Shown here piece by piece: positions 1 to 8,564 of a stretch of DNA of 44,464 nucleotides. The first letter of the stretch is position 1. Every line of letters begins with the position of its first letter. The position numbers and the translations under genes were made by a program. The notes under the pieces were generated by a model that searched no databases, was not told where the DNA came from, and saw only the letters and a program-made list of their open reading frames with translations. The DNA comes from an uncultured Bacteroidales bacterium (GTDB taxonomy: Bacteria; Bacteroidota; Bacteroidia; Bacteroidales; Muribaculaceae): assembly GCA_900547755.1 (NCBI GenBank), contig URIC01000009.1, positions 1-44,464 of the forward strand, in the 5' to 3' direction.

Positions 1-1863
1 TCCCGCCTGCACTATATGGGAGTACTCTGCTTCATCTCCCGGAGCATAGACACCTTCCGCGAGGAGAACAATGTCATCCCCCTGAGCGCCACCAACGATA
101 TACTGCACCGCATAATAGGGGGAGACGAAGTGCCGTTCATATACGAGCGTACCGGCGTGCGGCTGGAGCATTACCTGCTGGACGAGTTCCAGGACACCTC
201 CACAATGCAGTGGGAGAACCTCAAGCCGCTGCTGGAGCAAAGCGATTCCTACAGCCACGAGAACCTTATTATAGGCGATGCGAAACAGAGCATCTACCGC
301 TTCCGCAACGCCAACCCGGACCTAATCACCCACGGGGTGGAACAGGCGTTTCCCGATACCCGCGTACTGCCGGGTCCCGACACACAGGGAACTCCGGAAC
401 ATAGGTCCGTAAACTCCAACTGGCGTTCCTCGCGCCATGTGGTGGCCTTCAACAACACCTTGTTCCGGTTCCTCGCTCCACTGCTGGACACGGACGGTTC
501 CACGTCGTACCGGACCCTGTACGGCAATGTGGTGCAGACCATACGCAAACGCCTGACACCCGGATACGTGCGTCTAAACTTAGGGTCCAAGGAAGGTTAC
601 GACACTCTCGGACCGCTGATAGACGACCTGCGCGACCGTGGCTACCGCCTCGGCGATATAGCCGTCCTTGTGAATTTCGGCATCGAAGGCAAGAAGGCCA
701 TCGACAGGCTGATAGAGCATAACCGGAAACAGACGGCCACAGACCCCTCCTATCGCCCCATAGAGTTCATAAGCGAGGAATCTCTGAAAGTGGAAGAGTC
801 CGCAGCCGTGAAAGTGATACTCTCGGTGATGCGGATTATCGCGCGCGATTTCGAGACCGAAGAGCCTGAAGGGGACGAGGAGGCAAAACGCAAGTCACGG
901 CGGATGCGCCTTTACGACATAGAGCGGCTTATAGCCAACTACAACATCAGCGTTTACAGCGGCCAGGCCAAGAGTGTGGCGCAGGTGAACGCACTGGACG
1001 AGGTGGTGAGCAAGGAGCAGATAGAAGCCCTGTACCGCCGTATGGGCGCAGTGACGCTACCCTCGCTGGTGGAGGAGATAGCAGCCGTTTTCCTGAGTCG
1101 GGATATGCAGTCCGCACAGGTGGCGTATATAGCGGCCTTCCAGGATGCCGTGCTGCATTATTGCGATACTTATCCGGCAGACCTCGGCTCCTTTTTGGAC
1201 TGGTGGGACGAGAACGGCGCAAAACTGACTATCGCCGCTCCCGAGGGCGCCGACGCCATCCAGGTGATGACAATACACAAGTCCAAAGGGCTGGAGTTCA
1301 AAGTGGTGATTCTGCCCAAGGCCGATTGGGAACTGGAACCCCATAAGGAAGAGACAGACATAATATGGGTGAGGCACACTCCCCGGGGGCTGACTCCCGA
1401 AGAGGAGGCGGACGCTCCCGGGCTTATTCCGGTGACTCCCCATAAGGGAAGTATGTCGGACCCCTCGTCTCCTTTCCACAAAGAATATATAAAGTACTTC
1501 CACGAAGCCCGTATAGACAACCTCAACAAGACGTATGTGGCGCTGACACGTGCGGTAAACGAGCTGTATATCACGGCATACTGCAAGAAAGACAAGAACA
1601 AAAACGCAGCCCCGGGCCACATAGGGGAGTGGATGCGCAAGGCGCTGGACGAGGCTTTGCGCCAGCCTGCCGGAGACCCTGACCTTATCGACCCCGCCGA
1701 GTTCCGCATCGAAGGGGACGTTTATGAATACGGGCAACCCACCATAGCCGTTCCGGACAATGAGAATGACAGGCAGACGGAGGTGATGTACATAGACAAT
1801 TACTGTCCGGACACTCCACTGAAGCCGTCGCAGGCTCTCTTCACTCTTGCCGATGACGATTAA
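1..1863 (+). CDS. UvrD/AddA-type helicase, 3' part (5' end outside window)
   Basis: This is the C-terminal part (about 620 residues) of a superfamily 1A helicase of the AddA/RecB type, which unwinds DNA ends for recombinational repair. The reading frame is open to base 1, so the true start lies upstream. Visible motifs in order: motif II (LLDEFQDTS, near base 175), motif III (GDAKQSIYRFR, near 275), motif V (TIHKSKGLEFK, near 1270) and motif VI (YVALTRAVNEL, near 1530). Bacteroidales relatives usually continue past motif VI into a RecB-like PD-(D/E)XK nuclease domain. Here only about 100 residues follow and the frame closes cleanly at TAA. No nuclease remnant is visible in other frames, because a promoter follows directly. 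A partner AddB-like gene might lie upstream. The helicase assignment is firm; the AddA subtype is inferred. Confidence 0.9.
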   Translation, partial: SRLHYMGVLCFISRSIDTFREENNVIPLSATNDILHRIIGGDEVPFIYERTGVRLEHYLLDEFQDTSTMQWENLKPLLEQSDSYSHENLIIGDAKQSIYRFRNANPDLITHGVEQAFPDTRVLPGPDTQGTPEHRSVNSNWRSSRHVVAFNNTLFRFLAPLLDTDGSTSYRTLYGNVVQTIRKRLTPGYVRLNLGSKEGYDTLGPLIDDLRDRGYRLGDIAVLVNFGIEGKKAIDRLIEHNRKQTATDPSYRPIEFISEESLKVEESAAVKVILSVMRIIARDFETEEPEGDEEAKRKSRRMRLYDIERLIANYNISVYSGQAKSVAQVNALDEVVSKEQIEALYRRMGAVTLPSLVEEIAAVFLSRDMQSAQVAYIAAFQDAVLHYCDTYPADLGSFLDWWDENGAKLTIAAPEGADAIQVMTIHKSKGLEFKVVILPKADWELEPHKEETDIIWVRHTPRGLTPEEEADAPGLIPVTPHKGSMSDPSSPFHKEYIKYFHEARIDNLNKTYVALTRAVNELYITAYCKKDKNKNAAPGHIGEWMRKALDEALRQPAGDPDLIDPAEFRIEGDVYEYGQPTIAVPDNENDRQTEVMYIDNYCPDTPLKPSQALFTLADDD

Positions 1864-1877
1864 TGGACGGACCGGAG

Positions 1878-1908
1878 TTTGAAAATTCCGAAATTTTGAC
1901 TAATTTTG
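1878..1908 (+). promoter_or_regulatory. Bacteroidetes-type promoter for the AraC regulator gene
   Basis: TTTG at 1878-1881, a 19-nt spacer, then TAATTTTG at 1901-1908 match the primary-sigma consensus of Bacteroidetes (-33 TTTG, -7 TAnnTTTG). Transcription should begin near 1912-1916, about 34 nt before the ATG at 1948. This argues against the in-frame TTG at 1906 as a start, since it lies inside the -7 box. Confidence 0.8.
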
Positions 1909-1947
1909 TCCGCTCGCCGAGGCTCTGCGCCCCGGCCCCTTGAAATC

Positions 1948-2880
1948 ATGACTCTTCCCAACAAGAATGTCACGGTCACCCTGCGCGACCTGGCAGAATA
2001 TACAAAATCGCCGCTCACCCACGATGTGCTTGCATACGACACATTTGCCATCGGACGCGACCAACTCAATTTCCCGGTACGCATCGATGCCCTGGCCATA
2101 ATACTTTGCTCTCAGGGAACATCATCCATGGTCATAAACCTCACCGAGTTCGAGGTCAAGGCCAACACACTTATTGTGCTCCAGCCGGAGAATTTCGTTC
2201 AGGTCAAAGAAATCAGCGACGACTTCAAGAGCCACATAGTGTTCTGCGGCAAAAACGTCGTGGAACAGGTTCTGCCCAAGATGACGGCCATGCTCCCGCT
2301 GATTATGCAGCATCGCTTCATGCCCGTACAGCACCTTACCGACAACGAGGCGGAAGGAATAAGGTCTTTCTACACCTTCCTGAAGTTGAAACTGGAAGAC
2401 CCCTACACCCCCTTCCAGAGGCAGAAAGTGCTGTGTATGCTTCAGGCCGCCCTGTTCGAGATTATGGACATACGTCTGGCCCACGAGAGTGTGGCTCCCC
2501 GCAAACAGACCCGCAAGGAGGAGATTATGGCCCGCTTTATCCTTGAGGTGTGCCGCTATTTCCAGAAAGAACGCCAGGTCAGCTTCTACGCCAAGAAACT
2601 GTGCATCACCCCCAAGCACCTCAGCTCGGTGGTGAAGGAGACAAGCGGACGTACCGCCGGCGAATGGATAGACCACTACGTGGTGATGGAGGCCAAAATG
2701 CTACTCGGCACCACTGACCTGACGGTGCAGGAAATAAGCTCCCAGCTGAACTTCGCCAACCAGAGCTTTTTCGGCAAGTATTTCAAGCATCACACAGGCA
2801 TACCACCCACGGAGTTCCGCCAGCAGTACACCATCAGCAAGGGCGGTGCAGGCGAAGAAGCCAATGAAGAACTTCTTTAA
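1948..2880 (+). CDS. AraC-family transcriptional regulator
   Basis: This is a 310-residue regulator. The N-terminal half resembles the cupin-like effector domain of AraC proteins (about residues 20-130). The C-terminal 90 residues hold two helix-turn-helix units: the first around FYAKKLCITPKHLSSVVKE, the second around VQEISSQLNFANQSFFGKYF, followed by the family signature TGIPPTEFR. The ATG at 1948 is chosen because the upstream in-frame TTG lies in the promoter. The gene ends 16 nt before the likely start of the TolC-like gene, so the two probably form one transcript, and the efflux protein may be a target or partner. The ligand is unknown. Confidence 0.88.
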   Translation: MTLPNKNVTVTLRDLAEYTKSPLTHDVLAYDTFAIGRDQLNFPVRIDALAIILCSQGTSSMVINLTEFEVKANTLIVLQPENFVQVKEISDDFKSHIVFCGKNVVEQVLPKMTAMLPLIMQHRFMPVQHLTDNEAEGIRSFYTFLKLKLEDPYTPFQRQKVLCMLQAALFEIMDIRLAHESVAPRKQTRKEEIMARFILEVCRYFQKERQVSFYAKKLCITPKHLSSVVKETSGRTAGEWIDHYVVMEAKMLLGTTDLTVQEISSQLNFANQSFFGKYFKHHTGIPPTEFRQQYTISKGGAGEEANEELL

Positions 2881-2896
2881 CTCATTCACCAAGTAT

Positions 2897-3994
2897 ATGT
2901 CTTTTCGTCGTTTCAATTTAGCCATCATATCTCTGTTAACGGCAGGCATCGTTCAGGCCCAGTCGCTATATCCGTTCTTACAGACTGAAATACAAGGCAA
3001 TAACACGGAATTACAGGCGGCTGCGCACTCCTGCGAGAGCGCCAAGGCCGACAATATGAGCGGTCTTACCCTGGCAAACCCGGAAGTGGGCGTCTCCTAT
3101 ATGCTGGGTGTACCGTCCGATGTGCCCGACAAGACCAATATAGAGGTATCACAGTCTTTCGACTTCCCTACTCTGTCAGGAGCGCGCAAACGTGTGGCCG
3201 AGGCTGAGAGCCGCATGGCCGATGCCGGATATATGGCCGTCCGTTCCGCCCTCGCCGCCGATATTGAAAATGCGCTTATCGACTATACATACGCCTACCT
3301 TAAGGTACGCGAACTGGAGGCATGCGCCGCAGCGCCTGCTCCCGGAACCGACAAGGAAGCGATAATGGCAAATCTGTCAGTTCAGGATGAGCTGGATATG
3401 GCACGCCTGGAACTCTCATCCGCCAGGGCGCTCCTTACCCGTCTGAATGGAGGAAAGCCGCTTGCCGGACTGCCCGCCGAGTGGCCGGAAACCACTTTGC
3501 CCGCATCCTTAGAAGAATGGACGGCACAGGCCGCGACAGTCAACCCCGCCCTGCTGACCCTGCAAAGTGAGTTGACCAGGGCACAGGAGGAAGTCCGCCT
3601 GCGCAAGCAGGAAGGCCTCCCGGAGTTCTCGGTGGGTTACGCAAACGAATTGGTGAAAGGGGCCAATTACCACGGGGCGACCCTCTGTTTCTCACTGCCG
3701 CTATGGGGGAACCACGGACGTGTCAAGGCCGCCAAAGCACAGCGGGCATCTGCCGAAATGGCGCTGCAGGCCGCGCAGGACAATTTCGCGCTCTCGGTGC
3801 GTGCCGACTATGAGCGCGCACATACGTTGCACGGCATATACGAGCGTTCCCGGAAGGCGCTTAACGAGGCCGCCTCGCTGCTCGGCATTTCAGACCTCGC
3901 CTCGCCGGAATTGAGTGAGTTACGGCTCAGGACCTTGAAGGCCGCCCACGAGTTCTATCTGGCCCGCACCGCCCTCTACGCTCCTGTCCTTTAA
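2897..3994 (+). CDS. TolC-like outer-membrane efflux protein (CusC/CzcC-like)
   Basis: This is about 365 residues with a signal peptide ending near VQAQ (residue 22 from the chosen start). Two TolC-type repeats follow: a first half with NPEVGVSYM and a QSFDFP strand, and a second half with EFSVGYANE and FSLPLWGNHGRV, separated by long Ala/Glu/Leu helices. This matches outer-membrane factors of RND or heavy-metal efflux systems, which form the exit duct. It is shorter than typical members (about 420-450 residues), and no membrane-fusion or RND pump gene is beside it, so it must pair with components elsewhere. Starts at 2864 or 2846, overlapping the AraC gene, are possible; 2897 gives the most compact signal peptide. 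Its stop shares the palindrome TTAA with the convergent gene. Confidence 0.8.
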   Translation: MSFRRFNLAIISLLTAGIVQAQSLYPFLQTEIQGNNTELQAAAHSCESAKADNMSGLTLANPEVGVSYMLGVPSDVPDKTNIEVSQSFDFPTLSGARKRVAEAESRMADAGYMAVRSALAADIENALIDYTYAYLKVRELEACAAAPAPGTDKEAIMANLSVQDELDMARLELSSARALLTRLNGGKPLAGLPAEWPETTLPASLEEWTAQAATVNPALLTLQSELTRAQEEVRLRKQEGLPEFSVGYANELVKGANYHGATLCFSLPLWGNHGRVKAAKAQRASAEMALQAAQDNFALSVRADYERAHTLHGIYERSRKALNEAASLLGISDLASPELSELRLRTLKAAHEFYLARTALYAPVL

Positions 3995-4926
3995 GGCAGA
4001 AAAGGGAGTAATCGGTCGAATCCCCGCAACCCGTGACGGATATAAGTGTAGGCCAGCCGCAGGGTTAGCCGTCTGCCGAAGCTCTTGCCCTCCAAGGCCT
4101 TGCCGCACCATCTCTCGGCAAGCTCCGGGTGCCCCTCGCGGCGGAAATGCGCCGCAAGCATCATTTGCTTATAGTCCATCAGGGCAAGCAGATTATTCCT
4201 GTCCTTGCGGGTGCAGGCGGCAAGGTCTGCCCTTGCGGCTTCAATAGCGGCATCGTAAAACGGCTCCCGATGCGCATAGCTGTTGCCGGTGACGGAGCCC
4301 GGAGAAATGTGTATCAGGCAACTGAATGTGGGAATCGACACCCGCTTCTCCGAAGCCAAGAGCAGACGGATACCCAGCTCCCAGTCATCCCAGATACGGA
4401 TATCGGCGTTCCAGGCTCCCACGCCGCGCATCAGCGACGTGCGCGCCGCGTAACCTAATGTGCGCAGTGTGGCGTGGTGTATATGGGCTATGAGAGGGTC
4501 TCCGCTGCGGGCGGCGATTGGCGACACCTTGCCGTTCAGCGCGCGGCAGTAGCAGCGGGATGTGACAAGGTCCGGCTCTTCAGGGCCGAGGAAAGCCCGC
4601 ATATAGCCGGCCACGGCACCAGGCAGCATCTCGTCATCCGAGTCGAAAAACAGCATATACTCACTGTCCACCTCGCGCAACCCTCGGTTACGGGCCGCAG
4701 CAGCCCCCGGTGTCTTTTCCTCCACTATAGTGATGCGGAAGTCATCGGTTCGCCGTGAACGCGCCCAGCGTCGCAGCAAAGCCAGGGAACCATCGGTGGA
4801 CGCATTGTCCACAAGCACCAGATGCAAAGGACGCCAGTTCTGAGCCTCAATGCTGCGCAATGTCCGCTCCACCACCTGCTCCCGGTTGTAGACCGGCACG
4901 ACTATCGAAAAAAGAGGAGCGCTCAT
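3991..4926 (-). CDS. Family 2 glycosyltransferase
   Basis: This is a 311-residue GT-A fold glycosyltransferase. The N-terminus shows the nucleotide-sugar binding strand FSIVVPVYNRE, then LVDNASTDGS, and the metal-binding acidic motif FFDSDDEM near residue 93. Such enzymes add sugars to lipid-linked or surface glycans at the cytoplasmic face. It is the last gene of a three-gene transferase operon. Its ATG overlaps the upstream stop as ATGA (4923-4926), which indicates translational coupling. The final TAA shares the bases TTAA with the convergent TolC-like gene, leaving no room for a terminator between them. Acceptor and donor cannot be told. Confidence 0.88.
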   Translation of the reverse strand: MSAPLFSIVVPVYNREQVVERTLRSIEAQNWRPLHLVLVDNASTDGSLALLRRWARSRRTDDFRITIVEEKTPGAAAARNRGLREVDSEYMLFFDSDDEMLPGAVAGYMRAFLGPEEPDLVTSRCYCRALNGKVSPIAARSGDPLIAHIHHATLRTLGYAARTSLMRGVGAWNADIRIWDDWELGIRLLLASEKRVSIPTFSCLIHISPGSVTGNSYAHREPFYDAAIEAARADLAACTRKDRNNLLALMDYKQMMLAAHFRREGHPELAERWCGKALEGKSFGRRLTLRLAYTYIRHGLRGFDRLLPFLP

Positions 4927-5750
4927 CCGTTATCTTCTTTTGGGAGTTTCACCGATGCTCCGCGCATGGCGAGCCTGAAGTAACGCCACTTGGACATACG
5001 CTTCTGACACAACGCATGCCTGAACAGGCGCATGGGCCATGTCAGGGGATGCAGATGCTTATGCACCGCCCCCTGAGTCATGACAAACCAATCCTTGTCA
5101 CCGTCACGCTCGGCTGTGGAGTCATGGTCATGGGCACACAGCACAAGCGGCAATATCAGTCCGCGAGCGCCGGCCCTGCGGGCGTCACAGAGAAATATAT
5201 CCTCCTCGCCGGCCCGGAACAGGGGGGCGCAGACTCCGAAATTAACATTAAAACGAACCGCTCCCGCCGGACCCACGCGGCGATAGGCTATCTCGAAACT
5301 ATTGGCATACCAGCCCCTGGGAGCGCGCTCCAGCGGCACAGGTCCTGCGGGATAAGGTTTCATGAATCTGCCCCGGCAGGTATAGGCGCAGCAGATTATA
5401 TCCGCCTGCGGATTGGCATCTATGGCCTCCAACAAGGCTTTTAGGGAAGCCTCGGTATAGCGCAAATCATCGTCTGACAGGAGACACCAGGGAGCTTCGG
5501 CGCGGGCCATCACGAAATTGCGGTTGCGGGCCAAACCGCGCTCCCGGCTCTTGAACACCCGTATGTCCGCGCGCTTCCCGATTGTCTCGCCTACAGGAAT
5601 ATCACCCTCCGGCAGCTGCCAGCCTACAAGGTATTCCACACCCGCAATCCGGGGAAGAGACATGGCCTCGATACGCCGCATCCCTTCAGGACCGAAGGTG
5701 GCTATCAGCACCTGGAGCCTCAGCGGTGTGACTGCAGAAGCCCGTTCCAT
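4923..5750 (-). CDS. Glycosyltransferase, GT2-like
   Basis: This is 275 residues. It begins with a strand-turn typical of GT-A enzymes (LQVLIATFGPEG) and carries ERGLARNRN followed by the acidic LLSDDDLRY near residue 93, the expected DxD-type metal site. The C-terminal part has HDHDS and conserved aromatic residues. It resembles Bacteroidales family-2 transferases of polysaccharide loci. The start ATG at 5750 is the only in-frame ATG near the N-terminus and lies 31 nt inside the upstream transferase gene; the stop overlaps the downstream gene by 4 nt. The substrate is unknown. Confidence 0.83.
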   Translation of the reverse strand: MERASAVTPLRLQVLIATFGPEGMRRIEAMSLPRIAGVEYLVGWQLPEGDIPVGETIGKRADIRVFKSRERGLARNRNFVMARAEAPWCLLSDDDLRYTEASLKALLEAIDANPQADIICCAYTCRGRFMKPYPAGPVPLERAPRGWYANSFEIAYRRVGPAGAVRFNVNFGVCAPLFRAGEEDIFLCDARRAGARGLILPLVLCAHDHDSTAERDGDKDWFVMTQGAVHKHLHPLTWPMRLFRHALCQKRMSKWRYFRLAMRGASVKLPKEDNG

Positions 5751-6838
5751 ACGGTTATGAATCTGTCGGCTACAATAGCAGCCGAATTATGGCGTCTTAC
5801 GAACTCGCGTCCCTGCGAGGCGCGTCGCATCATATCCTCAGGGTTGGTGACGAGCGCCGAGAGGGTAGCCACAATCCTCTCGTCGTCCGGCACCACATTC
5901 ACTACGGGATGCAGCTCCTTCTCCCCTATGAAGTCGTAGTACTCAGGCTCGGCGCCGCTCACCGACACCTTGCCCATAGCCATTGTCTCCAGCGCGTTGG
6001 TGGCCGGTGTGTAGGAATAGAGCTGGTCCAGCACGATATGCGCATCACGCAGGGTTTGCGTATATTCGGTATAGGGAAGGTCGCGGGCCACCGCCACCCT
6101 GCAGCGGTCCGGATGAAGGCGCTCCACTTCGCGCGCGGCCGCCAACAGGCGGTCCGTGCCCTTGAACAGCTCCATCTCGCTCTTTATTCCCACCAGCATA
6201 TTGACCTTGCCGTCAGCAGGGATTGAAAAGGGCACCTCCTCTATCCTATTCAGGTCTACTGGAATACCGGTATACGAAAGTTTATCGCCCAGATAAGGCT
6301 TTGCCGCCGTGTGGTACTCGTAGAGCGCGGACATAGCCGCCTCACAGCTCTCGTAGACAAAGCGGCAATGGTCTCCCATCTGACCGTTCAGCCACCGGTA
6401 TTCGATGCCCGGAGTGCCCTTTGCGTAGGGACTTTTCTCCTGTCCTATGCGGAACTCAGAGTAACGGAACAGGTCATCCTCGATACAGCCCTTCACCGTC
6501 ACCGGGTCGCTGCCGGCCAGCGAAAGGCACAGATGCCTGTTTTGTCGAATCAGTTCACGCAGAAAGTAGCGTATCTTGCCGGGGCGCAGATGCAGGAAAT
6601 TGGGATTGATAATCTGGACGATGTCATAGTCACACAAGGTGGGCCACACACGGAACACCCGGCCTAAATATCCGAAAGCGCCGAGAATGCCCGGCTTACG
6701 GCTCAGGTCTATGTCCCGCGCCGTATCCATGCAGCGGCTGCCGGAACTGACCACCGCCGCCGTATGCCCGCGCCGGCGCAATTCCGCCGCCAAGGTGGCA
6801 TGGAAATTGGAATAATCGCCTACAAAGAGTACTTTCAT
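5720..6838 (-). CDS. Glycosyltransferase, GT4/GT-B-like
   Basis: This is 372 residues from the ATG at 6838, which opens the Rossmann strand MKVLFVGDYSNFHATLAAEL typical of GT-B enzymes. The C-terminal half holds the donor-binding region (KGTDRLL, then ALETMAMGKVSVSGAEPEYYDFIG), including the E-x7-E-like pattern of GT4 enzymes. The frame extends upstream to 6895, but those codons overlap the promoter -7 box at 6843-6850 and give no better N-terminus. It is the first gene of the operon leading into the two GT2 genes. The three probably act in sequence on one surface glycan. Confidence 0.85.
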   Translation of the reverse strand: MKVLFVGDYSNFHATLAAELRRRGHTAAVVSSGSRCMDTARDIDLSRKPGILGAFGYLGRVFRVWPTLCDYDIVQIINPNFLHLRPGKIRYFLRELIRQNRHLCLSLAGSDPVTVKGCIEDDLFRYSEFRIGQEKSPYAKGTPGIEYRWLNGQMGDHCRFVYESCEAAMSALYEYHTAAKPYLGDKLSYTGIPVDLNRIEEVPFSIPADGKVNMLVGIKSEMELFKGTDRLLAAAREVERLHPDRCRVAVARDLPYTEYTQTLRDAHIVLDQLYSYTPATNALETMAMGKVSVSGAEPEYYDFIGEKELHPVVNVVPDDERIVATLSALVTNPEDMMRRASQGREFVRRHNSAAIVADRFITVWNGLLQSHR

Positions 6839-6842
6839 ACCG

Positions 6843-6850
6843 CAAATATA
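6843..6850 (-). promoter_or_regulatory. -7 box directly before the GT4 start codon
   Basis: On the minus strand TATATTTG ends only 4 nt before the ATG at 6838, so the predicted transcript would be leaderless or nearly so. No clear TTTG sits 19-21 nt upstream, so the -33 element is weak. The call rests on the -7 match. Confidence 0.5.
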
Positions 6851-6909
6851 CACATTTCCACGCATATCCGCACTCACATAGGTCACTTTTTTCAAACCAT
6901 CCGTTTCTA

Positions 6910-6941
6910 TTTGGCTGTTCGGGGAATTTGGAGTAAATTTG
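6910..6941 (+). promoter_or_regulatory. Bacteroidetes-type promoter for nnr
   Basis: TTTG at 6910-6913, a 20-nt spacer and TAAATTTG at 6934-6941 form a full consensus promoter. Transcription should begin near 6946-6949, giving a leader of about 58 nt that opens with the hairpin at 6953-6980. Confidence 0.82.
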
Positions 6942-6952
6942 TAGATTGATTA

Positions 6953-6980
6953 AGAGACTGTTTAAAAATAAACAGCCTCT
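6953..6980 (+). repeat. Hairpin of the AGAGRCTGTT family in the nnr leader
   Basis: AGAGACTGTTTA (6953-6964), a four-A loop and TAAACAGCCTCT (6969-6980) form a 12-position stem with one A-C mismatch. Read on the minus strand that mismatch becomes a G-U pair. It resembles the terminator arms at 42104 and 44409 but lies at the 5' end of a transcript and has no T-run. It may be a terminator relic or a transcript-stabilising cap. Confidence 0.6.
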
Positions 6981-7004
6981 AAGAGTTCTCAATCAAGACA
7001 AGAC

Positions 7005-8519
7005 ATGAAAATATTTCCCTCCGACAAGATACATGAGATAGACCGTGCCACCTGCGAGGCGCAGAACATTGACTCCGTGGAGCTGATGGAACGCGCCGCC
7101 TCCGCAGTCAGCTGCGAGATTATCTCCCGCTTCCTCCCCTCACAGCGCATAGTGGTGATAGCCGGCCCCGGCAACAACGGCGGCGACGCGCTGGCCACCG
7201 CCCGTATGCTCATAGAACAGGGTTACAGACGTCTGGAAATTTACCTCTTCAACGTCACCGGCAAGCTCAGCCACGACTGCGACGAGCAGCGCAAACGCCT
7301 CATCACCCTGGACGACATACAGTTCACCGAAATAACAAAAGGCTTCACCCCGCCCTCCTTGGGACGCGGCGACGTGGTGCTGGACGGACTCTTCGGCGCC
7401 GGCCTCAAACGTCCTTTGGAGGGAGGCTTCAAGACCCTGGTGCAGTATATCAACGAGAGCAAGGCTTTCACCATCTCCATAGACGTGCCCTCGGGAATGC
7501 TCGGCGAGTGGAACGAGGTCACCAACCGGCGCGACATGATTCACGCCGCACTGACGCTGACTTTCTCTTTCCCCCGTATCTCATTCTTCTTCGAGGAACA
7601 CGCCGGCATTGTGGGCGAATGGAAAATCCTGGACATCGAGCTGGACTCGGAGAAAATCAGGTCCATGCAGACCGTATGGTTCTGGGTAGAGGAGCGCAAT
7701 GTGCGGCGTGTGCTTAAGCCCCGTCCCCCCTTCGCCAACAAACGTGATTTCGGTTCGGCATTGATTATGGCCGGCTCCATGGGAATGATGGGAGCCGCCG
7801 TGATGTGTGCCCGCGCCGCCATGCGGACCGGAGCGGGGCTGGTCACTGTCCACTCTGCCCGCTGCGGTATGCCAATCGTGCAAGGGGCGGTATGCGAGGC
7901 CATGTTCGAACCTGACAAAAATGAGCGGTTCATCACTGATATGCGCCTGCATCACCGCCACAATGCCGTGGGAGTGGGTCCGGGCATAGGCACCTACGAT
8001 GAGACAGTGAACGCCCTTGAAGGCCTGCTCAAGAATGTGGACTCGCCGCTGGTGCTGGATGCCGATGCCCTGAATTGCATAGCCAAACGCCCCACACTGC
8101 TCTCCCTGCTCCCGCCGCTGAGCGTCATCACTCCTCACAAGGGGGAGTTCGACCGTCTCTTCGGCGAACATGAAGAGGATGAACAACGTCTGCACAAGGC
8201 TGTGGAACAGGCTCAGTATTACAACATTATAATCGTACTGAAAGGGCACTACACAGCCGTAGTGCGTCCGGACGGCAAGGTTTATTTCAACTCTACGGGC
8301 AACCCAGGTATGGCGACCGCCGGATGCGGCGATGTACTCACAGGTGTCATAACGGCCCTGATAGCGCAAGGCTACAAGCCGGAGATGGCCGCCACAGCAG
8401 GCGTGTACATTCATGGCATGGCCGGCGATATGGCCGCTGACGACTTAGGCGAATACGGCATGACGGCCTCCGATATAATCGACCGCCTGCCACTGGCCAT
8501 AAAACGACTCATGTCCTGA
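7005..8519 (+). CDS. nnr: Bifunctional NAD(P)HX epimerase / ADP-dependent dehydratase
   Basis: This is 504 residues, the usual size of the fused enzyme that repairs hydrated NADH and NADPH. The N-terminal YjeF_N epimerase domain (about residues 1-215) shows GPGNNGGDAL (54-63), DGLFGAGL and IDVPSGM. The C-terminal ribokinase-like dehydratase domain (about 235-500) shows LIMAGSMGMMGAAVMC, VGPGIG, LDADALN, VITPHKGEFDRL and the anion-hole motif NPGMATAGCGDVLTG near the end. Both active sites look intact. The gene has its own promoter and a short structured leader. It is cytosolic housekeeping metabolite repair, and the neighbours are unrelated. Confidence 0.95.
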   Translation: MKIFPSDKIHEIDRATCEAQNIDSVELMERAASAVSCEIISRFLPSQRIVVIAGPGNNGGDALATARMLIEQGYRRLEIYLFNVTGKLSHDCDEQRKRLITLDDIQFTEITKGFTPPSLGRGDVVLDGLFGAGLKRPLEGGFKTLVQYINESKAFTISIDVPSGMLGEWNEVTNRRDMIHAALTLTFSFPRISFFFEEHAGIVGEWKILDIELDSEKIRSMQTVWFWVEERNVRRVLKPRPPFANKRDFGSALIMAGSMGMMGAAVMCARAAMRTGAGLVTVHSARCGMPIVQGAVCEAMFEPDKNERFITDMRLHHRHNAVGVGPGIGTYDETVNALEGLLKNVDSPLVLDADALNCIAKRPTLLSLLPPLSVITPHKGEFDRLFGEHEEDEQRLHKAVEQAQYYNIIIVLKGHYTAVVRPDGKVYFNSTGNPGMATAGCGDVLTGVITALIAQGYKPEMAATAGVYIHGMAGDMAADDLGEYGMTASDIIDRLPLAIKRLMS

Positions 8520-8564
8520 GAGCATCTAAATTTTAAAACGTAATCAAAACTTACTTACACTTAT

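Noticed and set aside
1906..1947. TTG start for the AraC regulator
   Set aside because: The TTG is part of the promoter's -7 box, so it cannot be in the transcript.
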